From positions 131,001 to 195,000 of the forward strand of contig JAWKIQ010000005.1 of the NCBI GenBank assembly GCA_041394185.1: DNA of 64,000 nucleotides. Direction: 5' to 3'. This DNA is from Acidimicrobiales bacterium. GTDB taxonomy: Bacteria; Actinomycetota; Acidimicrobiia; Acidimicrobiales; Poriferisodalaceae. Under the pieces are notes generated by a model, which was given only the letters and a program-made list of their open reading frames with translations, was not told where the DNA came from and did not search any database. Each line of letters opens with the position of its first letter. Within the stretch, counting starts at the first letter, position 1. Below are positions 51,958-62,011 of the stretch, in pieces. A program made the position numbers and the translations under genes.

Positions 51958-53553
51958 TCAGCCTCGCTGCTCTCGTACCGATGCGCCCAAGGCCAACAGC
52001 TCGCCCGCGTGCTCGCGGCCCGCGGACGAGTCGGGGCGACCGGCCAACATGCGAGCCAACTCGACGACTCGGCGCTCGTCGCGCGCAGCTTCGATGCGGC
52101 TCTGAGCCCCGCTGCCATCGTCGACCTTTGTCACCACAACATGCTCGTCGGCAAAAGCAGCCACCTGCGGAAGGTGTGTGACCACTAGAACTTGATGATC
52201 TGCCCCCAACCTGGCCAAAGACTCGCCGACCGCAATCGCCGCCTCGCCGCCGATGCCGGCGTCGACCTCGTCGAACACCAGGGTTTCGGGGCCTGCCGAC
52301 AGCACCAGCCGAAGCGCCAACATCACCCGGGCCAGCTCGCCTCCGGAAGCCACCTTGTTCAGTGGCAGCAGGGGCGAGCCGCTGTTGGCAGCGAACAAGA
52401 ACTCGACATCGTCACCAGGGTCGGCACCACCGACCACGACCTCGACACGGGCTCGACCCATGGCCAGGTCGGGAAGCCGCGCGGTGACCGCCTGGGCCAA
52501 CGGGCTCGCCGCCTCGCGTCGGGCCTCGGCAACCAGCTTGGCCTCGGCTGCCACCTGGCTGTGGGCCACGGCAAGCCGCTGTTCCAGTTCGCCGGCCAGC
52601 TCGTCGTGTCGCTCGAGCTGGTCGAGTCGCTCGTGGGCCCGCTCGGCAAACTCGATGACCTCGGCCAGCGAGTCGCCGTATTTGCGGGTGAGGTCTCTGA
52701 GCAGCTGGCGCCGAGCGCGGACCTGGACAAGCCGTTCGGGGTCGTCCTCGATGCCTTCGCCAGCCGCCCGCGTCTCGGTGGCCACGTCGTCGAGTTCGGC
52801 CTGAACAGACCGCAGCCGCCGCTCGACCTCGCGAAACGGTGAACGCCCGGCCAGCATCGACAGCGCCAGACCCACGGAATCCAGGGCGCCGCCGTCGCCG
52901 GCGACCGCCTCGCGCACACCCGACGCGGCCTCGAGGTGGGCGTGGGCATCGGCCAGCAGGTCTTCTTCGTCTTCGAGCGTCGAGTCCTCGTCGGCGCCGG
53001 CGATGGCCGCATCCTCGATCTCTGCGATCTGGTATCGCAACAGGTCGATCTCGTGGGCTCGGGCCCTCGCGTCGCCGCCCACTTCGGCCAGTTCGGTTTC
53101 GATGCGCCTGACGCTGGCGCGGGCCGCGTGAAGTGCTTCGAGGCTCACACCCGCGTGGTCGTCGAGGGCGGCACGCTGCACCGCCGGGGCCAGCAGCGAC
53201 TGGTGAGCATGCTGTCCGTGCAGGTCGACCAGCTCTGAGCCCAGGTCGCCCAATTGGGCGCTGTTGGCCATACGCCCGTCGATATATGAGCGGCTGCGGC
53301 CGCTGGCCGGAATGACCCTGGAGACAACGACCTCGGCGTCTCCGTGGACGAACCGACCTTCGACGACTGCTTCTTCGGCGCCAGGGCGAACCAGCGAAGA
53401 GTCGGCCTTGCCTCCTGTCAGCAGCTGTATCGCCTGTACGACCAGTGTCTTTCCGGCACCGGTTTCGCCGGTGAGTGCGGTCATGCCGCCACCCAGCACC
53501 AGCCGGAGGTCTTCGATGACCCCGAGATCGCGAACCGACAGCTCGACGAGCAC
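51958..53553 (-). CDS. recN: DNA repair protein RecN
   Basis: This is a 531-residue SMC-like ATPase for double-strand-break repair. Walker A is LTGETGAGKTLVVQA near residue 33. Coiled-coil arms occupy roughly 150-360. The C-terminal half has the signature LNKVASGGELARVMLALRL, Walker B ETLVFDEVDAGIGGEAA and VVTHLPQVAAFADEH. It starts one base from the nadK stop, so it has no promoter of its own. Any SOS control would have to act upstream, and no LexA box is seen before tlyA. Confidence 0.95.
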   Translation of the reverse strand: MLVELSVRDLGVIEDLRLVLGGGMTALTGETGAGKTLVVQAIQLLTGGKADSSLVRPGAEEAVVEGRFVHGDAEVVVSRVIPASGRSRSYIDGRMANSAQLGDLGSELVDLHGQHAHQSLLAPAVQRAALDDHAGVSLEALHAARASVRRIETELAEVGGDARARAHEIDLLRYQIAEIEDAAIAGADEDSTLEDEEDLLADAHAHLEAASGVREAVAGDGGALDSVGLALSMLAGRSPFREVERRLRSVQAELDDVATETRAAGEGIEDDPERLVQVRARRQLLRDLTRKYGDSLAEVIEFAERAHERLDQLERHDELAGELEQRLAVAHSQVAAEAKLVAEARREAASPLAQAVTARLPDLAMGRARVEVVVGGADPGDDVEFLFAANSGSPLLPLNKVASGGELARVMLALRLVLSAGPETLVFDEVDAGIGGEAAIAVGESLARLGADHQVLVVTHLPQVAAFADEHVVVTKVDDGSGAQSRIEAARDERRVVELARMLAGRPDSSAGREHAGELLALGASVREQRG

Positions 53554-53554
53554 G

Positions 53555-54454
53555 TCAGAACTCCTTGCTGAGACCGAACTTCGAGGTCAGGACCTGGTGA
53601 AAGGTCCGTCGTCCGAAGCTGACCAGATGTGTTGGCAGCAAGGATGTGCGTGCTGCTACGCAGTCGCCGGGCTCGAGCCGGGCCCGCGCCCACCCGTCGA
53701 CCGACAAGATCGCGTCCCTGTCGCCCTCGACGGTGATTCGCACCTCGGTGGTCCAGTCGAGAACCAACGAGCGGTCGAACAAGGTGTGGGGGCTGACAGG
53801 CGTGAACAAGATGGCCCGGTGGGTGGGTTCGACAATGGGGCCACGAGCCGACATCGAGTACGCGGTCGAACCCGTTGGGGTGGCCACGATGAGCGCATCG
53901 GCGGAGTAGGTGTTGAACCGGTTGCCGTGGAAGTCGACCGCCAGGTGAACGGTGTGACCCTGCGATCGCTTCTCGACCACCCCCTCGTTGAGGGCGCTCC
54001 ACGGGCCCTCGACCGTGCCGTCGGCGCGCTCGAGAACCAGATCGACCCGCATGCGATCTTCGACCCGGTAGCGCCCGGCGGCTATCTCGTCGAGTGCATG
54101 GTCGATCTCGTCGGGCTCGACCTCGGTCAGGTAGCCCAGCCTGCCGGTGTTCACGCCCAGAATGGGCACACCGTGGGCCGCCGTCAGCCCGCTGGCGAAC
54201 AGCATGGTGCCATCGCCGCCGACGCTTACGGCCAGGTCGGTTCCGGCCACCACGGTGTCGAGATCGGCGTCGGCTGTGCCCAGAGAGGGCAGTTCGAGCC
54301 GGTCGGCATCGGCTGCGGTGAGGAAGATGCCCCAGCCGTTGCGATGACACCACGCCACCACCGAGTGCGCGGCTTCGTCGGCCAGCGCCCTATCGGGATG
54401 CACGACCATGAACATCGAACGTCGTTCGCCGGACGGCGAATGTGGTGAGCTCAT
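53555..54454 (-). CDS. nadK: NAD kinase
   Basis: This is 299 residues that phosphorylate NAD to NADP. It has the catalytic GGDGT motif in AVSVGGDGTMLFASG, NTGRLGYLTE, the LNEGVV segment and the ATPTGSTAYSMSARGPIVEP region typical of the family. The ATG at 54454 overlaps the tlyA stop (ATGA), which fixes the start; the open frame further up is a shadow. The order tlyA-nadK-recN is conserved in actinobacteria (M. tuberculosis Rv1694-Rv1696). Confidence 0.96.
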   Translation of the reverse strand: MSSPHSPSGERRSMFMVVHPDRALADEAAHSVVAWCHRNGWGIFLTAADADRLELPSLGTADADLDTVVAGTDLAVSVGGDGTMLFASGLTAAHGVPILGVNTGRLGYLTEVEPDEIDHALDEIAAGRYRVEDRMRVDLVLERADGTVEGPWSALNEGVVEKRSQGHTVHLAVDFHGNRFNTYSADALIVATPTGSTAYSMSARGPIVEPTHRAILFTPVSPHTLFDRSLVLDWTTEVRITVEGDRDAILSVDGWARARLEPGDCVAARTSLLPTHLVSFGRRTFHQVLTSKFGLSKEF

Positions 54455-55266
54455 CGAACGTTGCCCTCCTCGGCGCAGGCCGTCGCGACGGCCACTTCGA
54501 TGGCTGCGTCCACATCGACCCCGGGCTCGGGGCGCGCAACCCCGACGTGCAGCAGGAACTCGCGGTTTCCGCGGGGGCCTCGGACGGGTGACAGCATCAC
54601 ACCCATGATGGTGCCCCGGAGGGCGATCTCCGACGTCACCTTGTGCAGAACCGCCTCCCAAACCGCGGGATCGCGAATGACACCACCACCGCGCGACGCC
54701 TCAGAGCGGCCCGCTTCGAACTGGGGCTTCACCAGCAACACCATCTGTGCACCGGGTGCGCACACGGCCAGCAAGGGCTCGAAGACGGTCAGCAGCGAAA
54801 TGAACGACAGGTCGGCAACGACCAGGTCGACGTGCGGATCGACCGAAGCGGGGTCGAGGTGCCTGACGTTGGTGCGTTCGCGCACATCGACCCTGGGGTC
54901 GTCGCGCAGGTGCAGGGCCAGCTGGCCGTACCCGACGTCGACGGCCACGACCGACGAGGCACCGCGCTGCAGCACACAGTCGGTGAACCCGCCCGTGGAG
55001 GCGCCGGCGTCGAGCACCCGCAGGCCCCGGACCGAGATCTCGAACGCGTCGAGTGCTGCGTCTAGCTTGTGGCCGCCCCTGCTTGCAAACTCACGATCGG
55101 CCGCGGCCAATGCGATGGGTTCGTCGACGCCAACCATGCGGGAGGCTTTGAGCGCCGGGGCACCACCCACCGTGACCCGACCCTGATCGACGAACGAGCG
55201 CGCCGATTGGCGACTCGGCGCAAGCCCTCTGCGCACCAGTTCGAGATCGAGTCTTCGACGGGTCAT
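54451..55266 (-). CDS. tlyA: TlyA-family rRNA 2'-O-methyltransferase
   Basis: This is 271 residues. An N-terminal S4 domain (RLDLELVRRGLAPSRQSARSFVDQG) binds RNA. The methyltransferase domain has the SAM motif LDAGASTGGFTDCVLQRGA, and DLVVADLSFISL and KPQFEAGRSE follow. TlyA methylates the 16S and 23S rRNA at the subunit interface in mycobacteria and affects sensitivity to capreomycin-type drugs. It is the first gene of the long operon to pyrG and xerD. The start at 55266 is fixed by family alignment. It faces the rhomboid gene across about 60-75 bases. Confidence 0.94.
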   Translation of the reverse strand: MTRRRLDLELVRRGLAPSRQSARSFVDQGRVTVGGAPALKASRMVGVDEPIALAAADREFASRGGHKLDAALDAFEISVRGLRVLDAGASTGGFTDCVLQRGASSVVAVDVGYGQLALHLRDDPRVDVRERTNVRHLDPASVDPHVDLVVADLSFISLLTVFEPLLAVCAPGAQMVLLVKPQFEAGRSEASRGGGVIRDPAVWEAVLHKVTSEIALRGTIMGVMLSPVRGPRGNREFLLHVGVARPEPGVDVDAAIEVAVATACAEEGNVR

Positions 55267-55341
55267 TCCAGGCGCGCACGCTACCACCGCGGTGAGACAG
55301 CCAGCCGGTGAGCACCGCCTGCGATGACTAGAGTCGAAGCC

Positions 55342-56205
55342 GTGATCCCCCTGCACGACGAGAACCCCACGCGCGGTCTGGCCTGGGTCACGGTCGTGCT
55401 CATCGCGATCAACATCGCCGTCTTCTTCTTGATCCAGCCGCGGGCCGACACCAGCGAGGGGCTCGAGTTCAGCTACCAATACGCCGCCATACCGTGCGAG
55501 ATCTCACGCGGCGACCCCCTCACCACCGACCAGATCGTCGAGACCATCAGCGGGCGCGACACCACCGCCTGCGACGATGCTCAAGCGACGGGGCCGGTGG
55601 CCTTCCCCGACAAGCAGCCGCTTCTGGCGGTGATCACCTCGATGTTCCTGCACGGCGACATCTTCCACCTGGGCTTCAACATGTTGTTCTTGTGGATCTT
55701 CGGCAACAACGTCGAAGATCACCTGGGCAAGATCAAATACATCGTCTTCTACCTGGTGTCGGGCATCGCCGCGACCGCCACCCACCTGGCGTTCGGGTTC
55801 GACTCCACCATTCCCATCATCGGGGCGTCCGGCGCAATCGCGGGCGTGATGGGCGCCTATCTGGTGTGGTTCCCCAACGCTCGCGTCCGAACCCTGGTGT
55901 TCGCCATCTTCGTCTTCTTCGTCGAGATTGCCGCCAAGTGGCTGCTGGTGGCCTGGCTGGTGTCGCAGTTCTTCCTGGCCGACGACAGCGGAATCGCCCG
56001 CTGGGCTCACATCGGCGGCTTCGTGTTCGGGGTGTTGTTCGCCCTCGCGGTGCGCGAAAGCCTGCGGGCCCGCCGGGCGCTGTGGCGCACCGCATACGTT
56101 GGGAACGACGCCGGCTGGTGGGACAACCGCCACGGCGGCCGCGTCGAAGACCCGACCCCGCCCTACGGCAACGACCTCCCGCCCTACGACGGGCCCATCC
56201 GCTAG
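55342..56205 (+). CDS. Rhomboid-family intramembrane serine protease
   Basis: This is about 287 residues from the GTG at 55342 (IPLHDENPTRG is the usual N-terminus of this group); an ATG at 55324 adds six residues. Six or more membrane helices are visible. The active-site serine is in GASGAIAGVMGAYL, and the histidine partner in RWAHIGGFVFG. The H-x-x-x-N oxyanion motif lies in HLGFNMLFLWIFGNNVEDHLG. A periplasmic loop of about 60 residues after helix 1 is longer than in GlpG. The C-terminus is a soluble tail. Substrates are unknown. It is divergent from tlyA. Confidence 0.9.
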   Translation: MIPLHDENPTRGLAWVTVVLIAINIAVFFLIQPRADTSEGLEFSYQYAAIPCEISRGDPLTTDQIVETISGRDTTACDDAQATGPVAFPDKQPLLAVITSMFLHGDIFHLGFNMLFLWIFGNNVEDHLGKIKYIVFYLVSGIAATATHLAFGFDSTIPIIGASGAIAGVMGAYLVWFPNARVRTLVFAIFVFFVEIAAKWLLVAWLVSQFFLADDSGIARWAHIGGFVFGVLFALAVRESLRARRALWRTAYVGNDAGWWDNRHGGRVEDPTPPYGNDLPPYDGPIR

Positions 56206-56226
56206 CTCGAGGCAGGCGCCTGCCGT

Positions 56227-57021
56227 TCAGTTCCCGGGTTGCAGTCGGTCGTCGACCAGCGAAGCCAGGTCTGGCGCCACCACATCGGGCGCAGGGTCGA
56301 GGGTCGGCACCTGCTCGGGCGCCGTCACGCCGCTGAGAACCAGGGCGAACTCGAAGCCCAATCTCCGGGCGAGGGCCCCGTCGGTTGCGGCCAGATCACC
56401 CACCACGACGTGGCGGCCGCGATTTGCCGGATCGCCCGCCACCGTCCCCAGGGTGCGGTGCACCAGTTCGGCGACGGGCGCATAGGGCTTGCCCGCAACG
56501 GTGGGCTCGACCTTGCCCGCCGTGGCGATGGCCGCCACCAGCGCACCGTTACCCGGCTCGAGACCTTCGGGGGTGGGGTAGGTCGGATCGAGGTTGGTCG
56601 CCACCAGCCTGGCCCCCGCATGCAGGGCCCTGGCCGCTCGGGTCACCCGTGCGAAGTCGAACTCGCGGTGGAACCCGACGACGACGGCATCGATCCGCTC
56701 TGGCGGCACGTCGGGCCCGGCCACGACACCACCGGCCGCGGCGACGGCCTCGACCACTCCGGGCCCACCAGCCACCAGAACCGTCTCGCCTTCGCTCACC
56801 AGGCTGCCCGCGGCCATCGCCGAGGTGATGACGTCTCCAGCGGCCGGAATTCCGGCCGCGGCCAGCTTGGCCTCGGCATCGGCAACGGTCAGAGCGCTGA
56901 AGTTGGTGACGAACAGAACCCTGTGCCCTGCCGAGCGAAGCCGGGCCACGGCTTCAGCCGCTCCGGGTATGGGCTCGGGCCCAATCCAAACAACACCGTC
57001 GAGGTCAAGAACCCATGCCAT
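56227..57021 (-). CDS. HAD-superfamily IIA phosphatase (glycerol-3-phosphate phosphatase-like)
   Basis: This is 264 residues. The HAD nucleophile motif is LDLDGVVWIG near residue 6. Motif II is in FVTNFS. The capping domain follows, with VVVGFHREFDFARV, VATNLDPTYPTPEG, the lysine in VAGKPYAPV and the acidic VVVGDLAATDGALARR. M. tuberculosis Rv1692, in the same position near tlyA, hydrolyses glycerol 3-phosphate, so the same role is likely. The start at 57021 (MAWVLDLDG) is preferred over an eight-residue extension. It converges with the rhomboid gene. Confidence 0.9.
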   Translation of the reverse strand: MAWVLDLDGVVWIGPEPIPGAAEAVARLRSAGHRVLFVTNFSALTVADAEAKLAAAGIPAAGDVITSAMAAGSLVSEGETVLVAGGPGVVEAVAAAGGVVAGPDVPPERIDAVVVGFHREFDFARVTRAARALHAGARLVATNLDPTYPTPEGLEPGNGALVAAIATAGKVEPTVAGKPYAPVAELVHRTLGTVAGDPANRGRHVVVGDLAATDGALARRLGFEFALVLSGVTAPEQVPTLDPAPDVVAPDLASLVDDRLQPGN

Positions 57022-57094
57022 CGGGCGGCAGCGTACCGGGTGCACGTTCTCGGCTCGGCGAAACGTAAAGTATGAGGGTCACTCACCTTGGCTA

Positions 57095-57126
57095 TATCTG
57101 AATATCAGGTAGCCGATCGGTAGGGT
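57095..57126 (+). promoter_or_regulatory. Candidate promoter and operator of korAB
   Basis: A near-perfect inverted repeat TATCTGA-ATA-TCAGGTA (57095-57111; 7-base arms, one mismatch) overlaps the -35 region of a possible promoter whose -10-like TAGGGT is at 57121-57126. The repeat is AT-rich for the genome and could bind a regulator of iron-sulfur or oxygen response, but the factor is unknown. A strong Shine-Dalgarno (AGGAGGAC) precedes the korA start at 57184. Confidence 0.4.
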
Positions 57127-57183
57127 GAGAGAAGCCTCATCACGTCCACCCGGCAACGAGGCCGGGCAAGGAGGACAGCCATC

Positions 57184-59054
57184 ATGACCGACACGGTCGA
57201 CCAGTCCGAGGAGCGAGCCCTAGACCGGCTCGTCGTCAGATTCGCAGGAGACTCCGGCGACGGTATGCAGCTCACAGGTGATCGCTTCACCTCCGTGAGC
57301 GCGTCGTTCGGCAACGACCTGTCGACGCTGCCCGACTTCCCCGCCGAGATCAGGGCCCCGCAGGGCACCGTAAACGGAGTATCGAGCTTCCAGGTTCACA
57401 TCTCCGACCACGACATCACCACACCGGGCGACGAGCCCAACGTGTTGGTGGCGATGAACCCGGCCGCTCTCAAGGCCGACCTGAGCCGTCTCGAGACCGG
57501 CGGCACGGTGATCGTCAACGAGGACGCCTTCGACGAGCGCAACCTCGACAAGGCCGGCTACGACGCCAACCCTCTCGAAGATGGCACCCTCAACGGCTAT
57601 CGCGTCATCAAGGTTCCCATGTCGTCGCTGACGCGTGACGCGTGCGAACCCTTCGGCGTCAAGCCCCGCGATGCCGAGCGCTCGAAGAACTTCTTCGCTC
57701 TGGGTCTGGTGTCGTTCATGTACACCCGTCCGGTTCAGCCGACTCTCGACTGGATCGAGGAGAAGTTCGCAGGCCGCGAACAGGTCGTTCAGGCCAACTC
57801 TGCTGCACTGAAGGCCGGCTTCCACTTCGGTGAGACCACCGAGCAGGTCGGCCATCGCTACGAGGTCAAGCCGGCCTCGCTGCCTGCGGGTGAATACACC
57901 AGCATCACGGGCAACACCGCCCTCGCCTGGGGCCTCGTCGCTGCAGGGCAGCTGGCCAAGCTGCCGGTCACCCTGGGTTCGTATCCGATCACCCCTGCCT
58001 CTGACATCCTTCACGAGCTGTCCAAGCACAAGCACTTCGGCGTGCGCACCGTGCAGGCCGAAGACGAGATCGCCGCCGTCGGCATGGCTCTTGGCGCCGC
58101 GTTCGCCGGTCACCTCGGCATCACCACCACCAGCGGTCCGGGCGTGGCCCTCAAGAGCGAGACGATCTCGTTGGCGGTATCGATCGAACTGCCGTTGCTG
58201 ATCATCGACATCCAGCGTGGTGGTCCTTCGACGGGCTTGCCCACCAAGACCGAGGCCGCCGACCTGAACCTGGCGCTCTACGGTCGCCATGGTGAGGCTC
58301 CGCTGCCGATCGTCGCCAGCTACAGCCCCGCCCAGTGCTTCCACGCAGCCATCGAAGCAGCCCGCATTGCGCTGAAGTACCGCACCCCGGTCATCTTGTT
58401 GTCCGATGGTTACCTGGCCAACGGGTCCGAGCCGTGGCGCATCCCCAACACCGCCGAGCTGCCCGACATCTCGGTGCCATACACCACCGACTTCAACGGG
58501 ACCGACGAAGACGGCAACCCGGTGTTCTTGCCCTACCTGCGCGACGAGGACACCCTCGCCCGCCCGTGGGCAATCCCGGGTACACCGGGCCTGATGCACC
58601 GAGTCGGCGGCCTCGAGAAGGCCGACAAGACCGGAAACGTCAACTACACTCCAGAGAACCATCAGCTGATGGGCGACCTGCGCCAGGCCAAGATCGACCG
58701 CATTGCGGCCGACTACCCCGAGCTCGAGGTCAAGGGCGACGTCGACGCCGACATGTGCATGCTGACCTGGGGCTCGACCTGGGCGGCCACTCACTCTGCG
58801 GTCGAGCGTCAGAGGCGGGCCGGCCACAAGTTGGCCTGGATCCATCTCGAGCATCTCAACCCACTGCCCAACGACTTGGGCGACAAGTTGCGTCGCTACG
58901 ACAAGATCCTGGTTCCCGAGCTGAACAAGGGTCAGCTGTGCAATCTGGTCCGCTCGAAGTACCTGGTCGACGCCCGCTCGATCAGCAAGGTTGCGGGCCT
59001 TCCGTTCCGAATCCAAGAAATCGAAGACGCGATCGTTGCTGCTAGGAGCGCATC

Positions 59055-59058
<4 letters not shown>
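57184..59058 (+). CDS. korA: 2-oxoglutarate:ferredoxin oxidoreductase, alpha subunit (gamma-alpha fusion)
   Basis: This is a 624-residue subunit of the ferredoxin-linked 2-oxoacid oxidoreductase that makes succinyl-CoA and reduced ferredoxin. The N-terminal gamma domain (about 12-200) starts RLVVRFAGDSGDGMQLTGDRF. The alpha pyrimidine-binding domain follows, with TSITGNTALAWGLVAAGQL, YPITPASDILHELSKHK and EDEIAAVGMALGAAFAG. The C-terminus has the VPELNKGQLCNLVRSKYLVD segment. This layout is that of mycobacterial KorA. The start has an AGGAGGAC ribosome-binding site, and the end overlaps korB (ATGA). Confidence 0.95.
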
Positions 59059-60077
<1,019 letters not shown>

Positions 60078-60109
60078 CGCTGGCACATCCGGACATCAAC
60101 ACTTCGGCA

Positions 60110-60148
60110 CCACCGCCGAGCTGGTTCACTCGACCAGCTCGGCGGTGG
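60110..60148 (+). terminator. Rho-independent terminator of korAB
   Basis: A perfect 16-bp stem (60110-60125 with 60133-60148) closes a seven-base loop and is followed by CCGTTTTG. The T-run is on the plus strand only, so it serves korAB. The downstream arm is at the same time the last 23 bases of the SSB-like coding region on the minus strand. Confidence 0.85.
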
Positions 60149-60488
60149 CCGTTTTGAGCCACTTGACGATGTCACGGCGCGCGGCCGGCGTATCGCGCCT
60201 GATCACGGATGCGACCACTTCGGTTCGACTGACCGTGGTGCCACCGGCTCGAAAGAACCGCCGAACCACCTCGCCTGCCACCACGACCCGGTCGCCCTTC
60301 GACAGCGACACCACGCTGCGAGGCGGATCGAACTTGGCCACCGGCACCGATCTCGTGGCGACCCCTTCGGTGCGCACCGTGACTTCGAGATTGCAGATAC
60401 ACGTGCCGCTGGGCAGCGTCTTGCAGGCGGGGTCGGACGACAGAACCCCGACCACCACGGATACGTCGACATCGACGTCGTTTGACAT
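60126..60488 (-). CDS. Single-stranded DNA-binding-like OB-fold protein
   Basis: This is a 120-residue short SSB-like protein. The OB-fold strands are visible (VVVGVLSSDPACKTLPSGTCICNLEVTVRT, then GDRVVVAGEVVRRFF and SRTEVVASVIRR). There is no acidic C-terminal tail (DDDIPF) of replicative SSB. It is an accessory, possibly competence- or mobile-element-type paralogue. Its ATG at 60488 has a good AGGAAG ribosome-binding site, unlike the leaderless neighbour at 61942. The 3' end contains the korAB terminator. Confidence 0.75.
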   Translation of the reverse strand: MSNDVDVDVSVVVGVLSSDPACKTLPSGTCICNLEVTVRTEGVATRSVPVAKFDPPRSVVSLSKGDRVVVAGEVVRRFFRAGGTTVSRTEVVASVIRRDTPAARRDIVKWLKTATAELVE

Positions 60489-60568
60489 TTCTTCCTCCAC
60501 TGTTGGCTTCTCTTGTGTGGCGCGCCTGAGGCGCCCGAGCATGTGTGGGGGAAGTCGGGGCAATTCTG

Positions 60569-61942
60569 TCAGGACGGTGTGACACCGTCGTCTTCGTCGT
60601 TGGCTCTAAGGCCGAACACCGAGGGCAGCGGCAAGCCGTGTATCGGACTTCGGCTCTGCGCTATCCGGTCGGCGCGAACTTCGGCCTGTTTTCGCCGCCT
60701 GGACGCCGATCGGGCGTGATTCTCGATTGCCGTCTTGCGAGCGTGTGTGGTGCGGCAACGCGGCACCGCGTTTTCGAGGTCGGTTGGTCCGCCGTCTTCG
60801 AACGGCAGGTGATGGTCGGCGTCGACCTGGCGGGCCAACAAGCCACACCCGCAAGAGCAGAAGCGGTCGCGGTACTGCATGGCGAGCTTCTGGTGACGGC
60901 TGAAGAACCGTCGGCCGGTGCCGTATCTGAGCACTGCCCCATCTTGCGACAGAACAACGGTGTGGATGGCGCCGGCGACGACGTACCGGACCAGCTGGTC
61001 GTAGGTCATGGGCGTACCATCGTCGAACTCGCACTCGAGGCGGTCAGCAGGCACGGAGTCGGGCTCGATGCCGTGCGCCTTCTGCAGTGCTGCCTCGACG
61101 GCCTCGGCCGTGGCGCGCACGTGGACGATGGGTGCGGACATGTCGGCACCCATCTGGGCTCCGTTGGACCTACGAGCCATGATGACAAGCGCGTCGTGCA
61201 TACGCTGCCTGGCGCTTCGCGCAAGATCATGACTGCTGATGTCGTCTCTGCCGAGCCTTTTGCGAGCCTCGGAGCGGTCGTGTTGGAGCAGCTGCTGCGT
61301 GATTCGCGCGAGCTCGCCCCGGATAATGACCCGGGCCTCGGGAGTGAGGGTTCCGGCAAGGTCTCCGCGGTCTTTCCAGGCCCGAACGAGGCTGACGGAA
61401 CGCGCCGCGCGGTCCTTCTCATCCTTGAGATCGGGTTCGCGGTCGTCGGCTGCGCGCTTCCAGGCTTGGATAGCAGTGTGAAAGTCGGTCCAGGACATGG
61501 TGATCGCCCACTCGACCAACAGATCTTCGGCATCGATGAAAGCCTCGAAAAACTGTGAACCCGTCAGCTCACCCAAGACCTTCACATGGTCCGCCGTGAT
61601 GTCGCCACGTTCGAAGGCATCGCGAACCAAAGGCATCAGCCGCAGGCGATCAGCGCGCAGCGTGCGGCCGGCGATAGCGCCGCCATGTGCGTTGGAAGTC
61701 GACCTCATGTATGAGCGAAGGGTGGCAGATCCCCCAAAGCGACCCTGGGCGAACACCAATGGCTGATCGGCAGCGGCCAGGACCGCTGCATCGAGCGCAT
61801 CTATACGATTGCGCAAAGCCGATACACGCGCCACGGCGTCTCTGAGTGCAGCGGGGTCTAGGAGCGTGAAGTCGACGGCGAACGCCTTCGACAGCGCACA
61901 GTCGACATCGATCAGCTCACCAGGGACCTGTTCCTTGGACAC
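60569..61942 (-). CDS. DUF222 / HNH endonuclease protein (13E12 family)
   Basis: This is 457 residues from the GTG at 61942. The helical DUF222 region covers about 15-340. The C-terminal HNH nuclease (about 365-410) has FCSCGCGLLARQVDADHHLPFEDGG, then RCRTTHARKTAIE. The core is DADHHLP, and the usual second cysteine pair is present as CSCGC. A basic tail follows. The start is set by the leaderless promoter: the -10 TACAAT ends six bases before the GTG. It has low similarity to the 14484 protein, so the two are not a recent duplication. It lies between the SSB-like gene and the TPR gene. Confidence 0.88.
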   Translation of the reverse strand: MSKEQVPGELIDVDCALSKAFAVDFTLLDPAALRDAVARVSALRNRIDALDAAVLAAADQPLVFAQGRFGGSATLRSYMRSTSNAHGGAIAGRTLRADRLRLMPLVRDAFERGDITADHVKVLGELTGSQFFEAFIDAEDLLVEWAITMSWTDFHTAIQAWKRAADDREPDLKDEKDRAARSVSLVRAWKDRGDLAGTLTPEARVIIRGELARITQQLLQHDRSEARKRLGRDDISSHDLARSARQRMHDALVIMARRSNGAQMGADMSAPIVHVRATAEAVEAALQKAHGIEPDSVPADRLECEFDDGTPMTYDQLVRYVVAGAIHTVVLSQDGAVLRYGTGRRFFSRHQKLAMQYRDRFCSCGCGLLARQVDADHHLPFEDGGPTDLENAVPRCRTTHARKTAIENHARSASRRRKQAEVRADRIAQSRSPIHGLPLPSVFGLRANDEDDGVTPS

Positions 61943-61948
61943 GATGTG

Positions 61949-61977
61949 ATTGTATCGAACATATGTTCGTTGCGCAA
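61949..61977 (-). promoter_or_regulatory. LexA (SOS) box overlapping a leaderless promoter
   Basis: On the minus strand TTGCGC (61977-61972) and TACAAT (61954-61949) are 17 bases apart. Between them, abutting the -10, is ACGAAC-ATAT-GTTCGA (61970-61955), a near-perfect actinobacterial LexA box (eleven of twelve consensus arm positions). The GTG start comes six bases after the -10. Confidence 0.8.
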
Positions 61978-62011
61978 CTGTACTAACACACAATGAGCTG
62001 CAACGTTGCGG

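Noticed and set aside
51958..53553. LexA control of recN
   Set aside because: recN starts next to the nadK stop with no promoter space, and no LexA box was found upstream of tlyA, so SOS control was not called.
56211..56224. Perfect 14-base palindrome GGCAGGCGCCTGCC between rhomboid and HAD genes
   Set aside because: It has no loop and no T-run, so it is a poor terminator, and GC-rich palindromes this short are expected in this genome. No function can be supported.
57220..59016. 598-residue open frame opposite korA
   Set aside because: High GC at third codon positions keeps the antisense frame open; the plus-strand product is a full KorA with all motifs, and the antisense product shows no recognisable domain.
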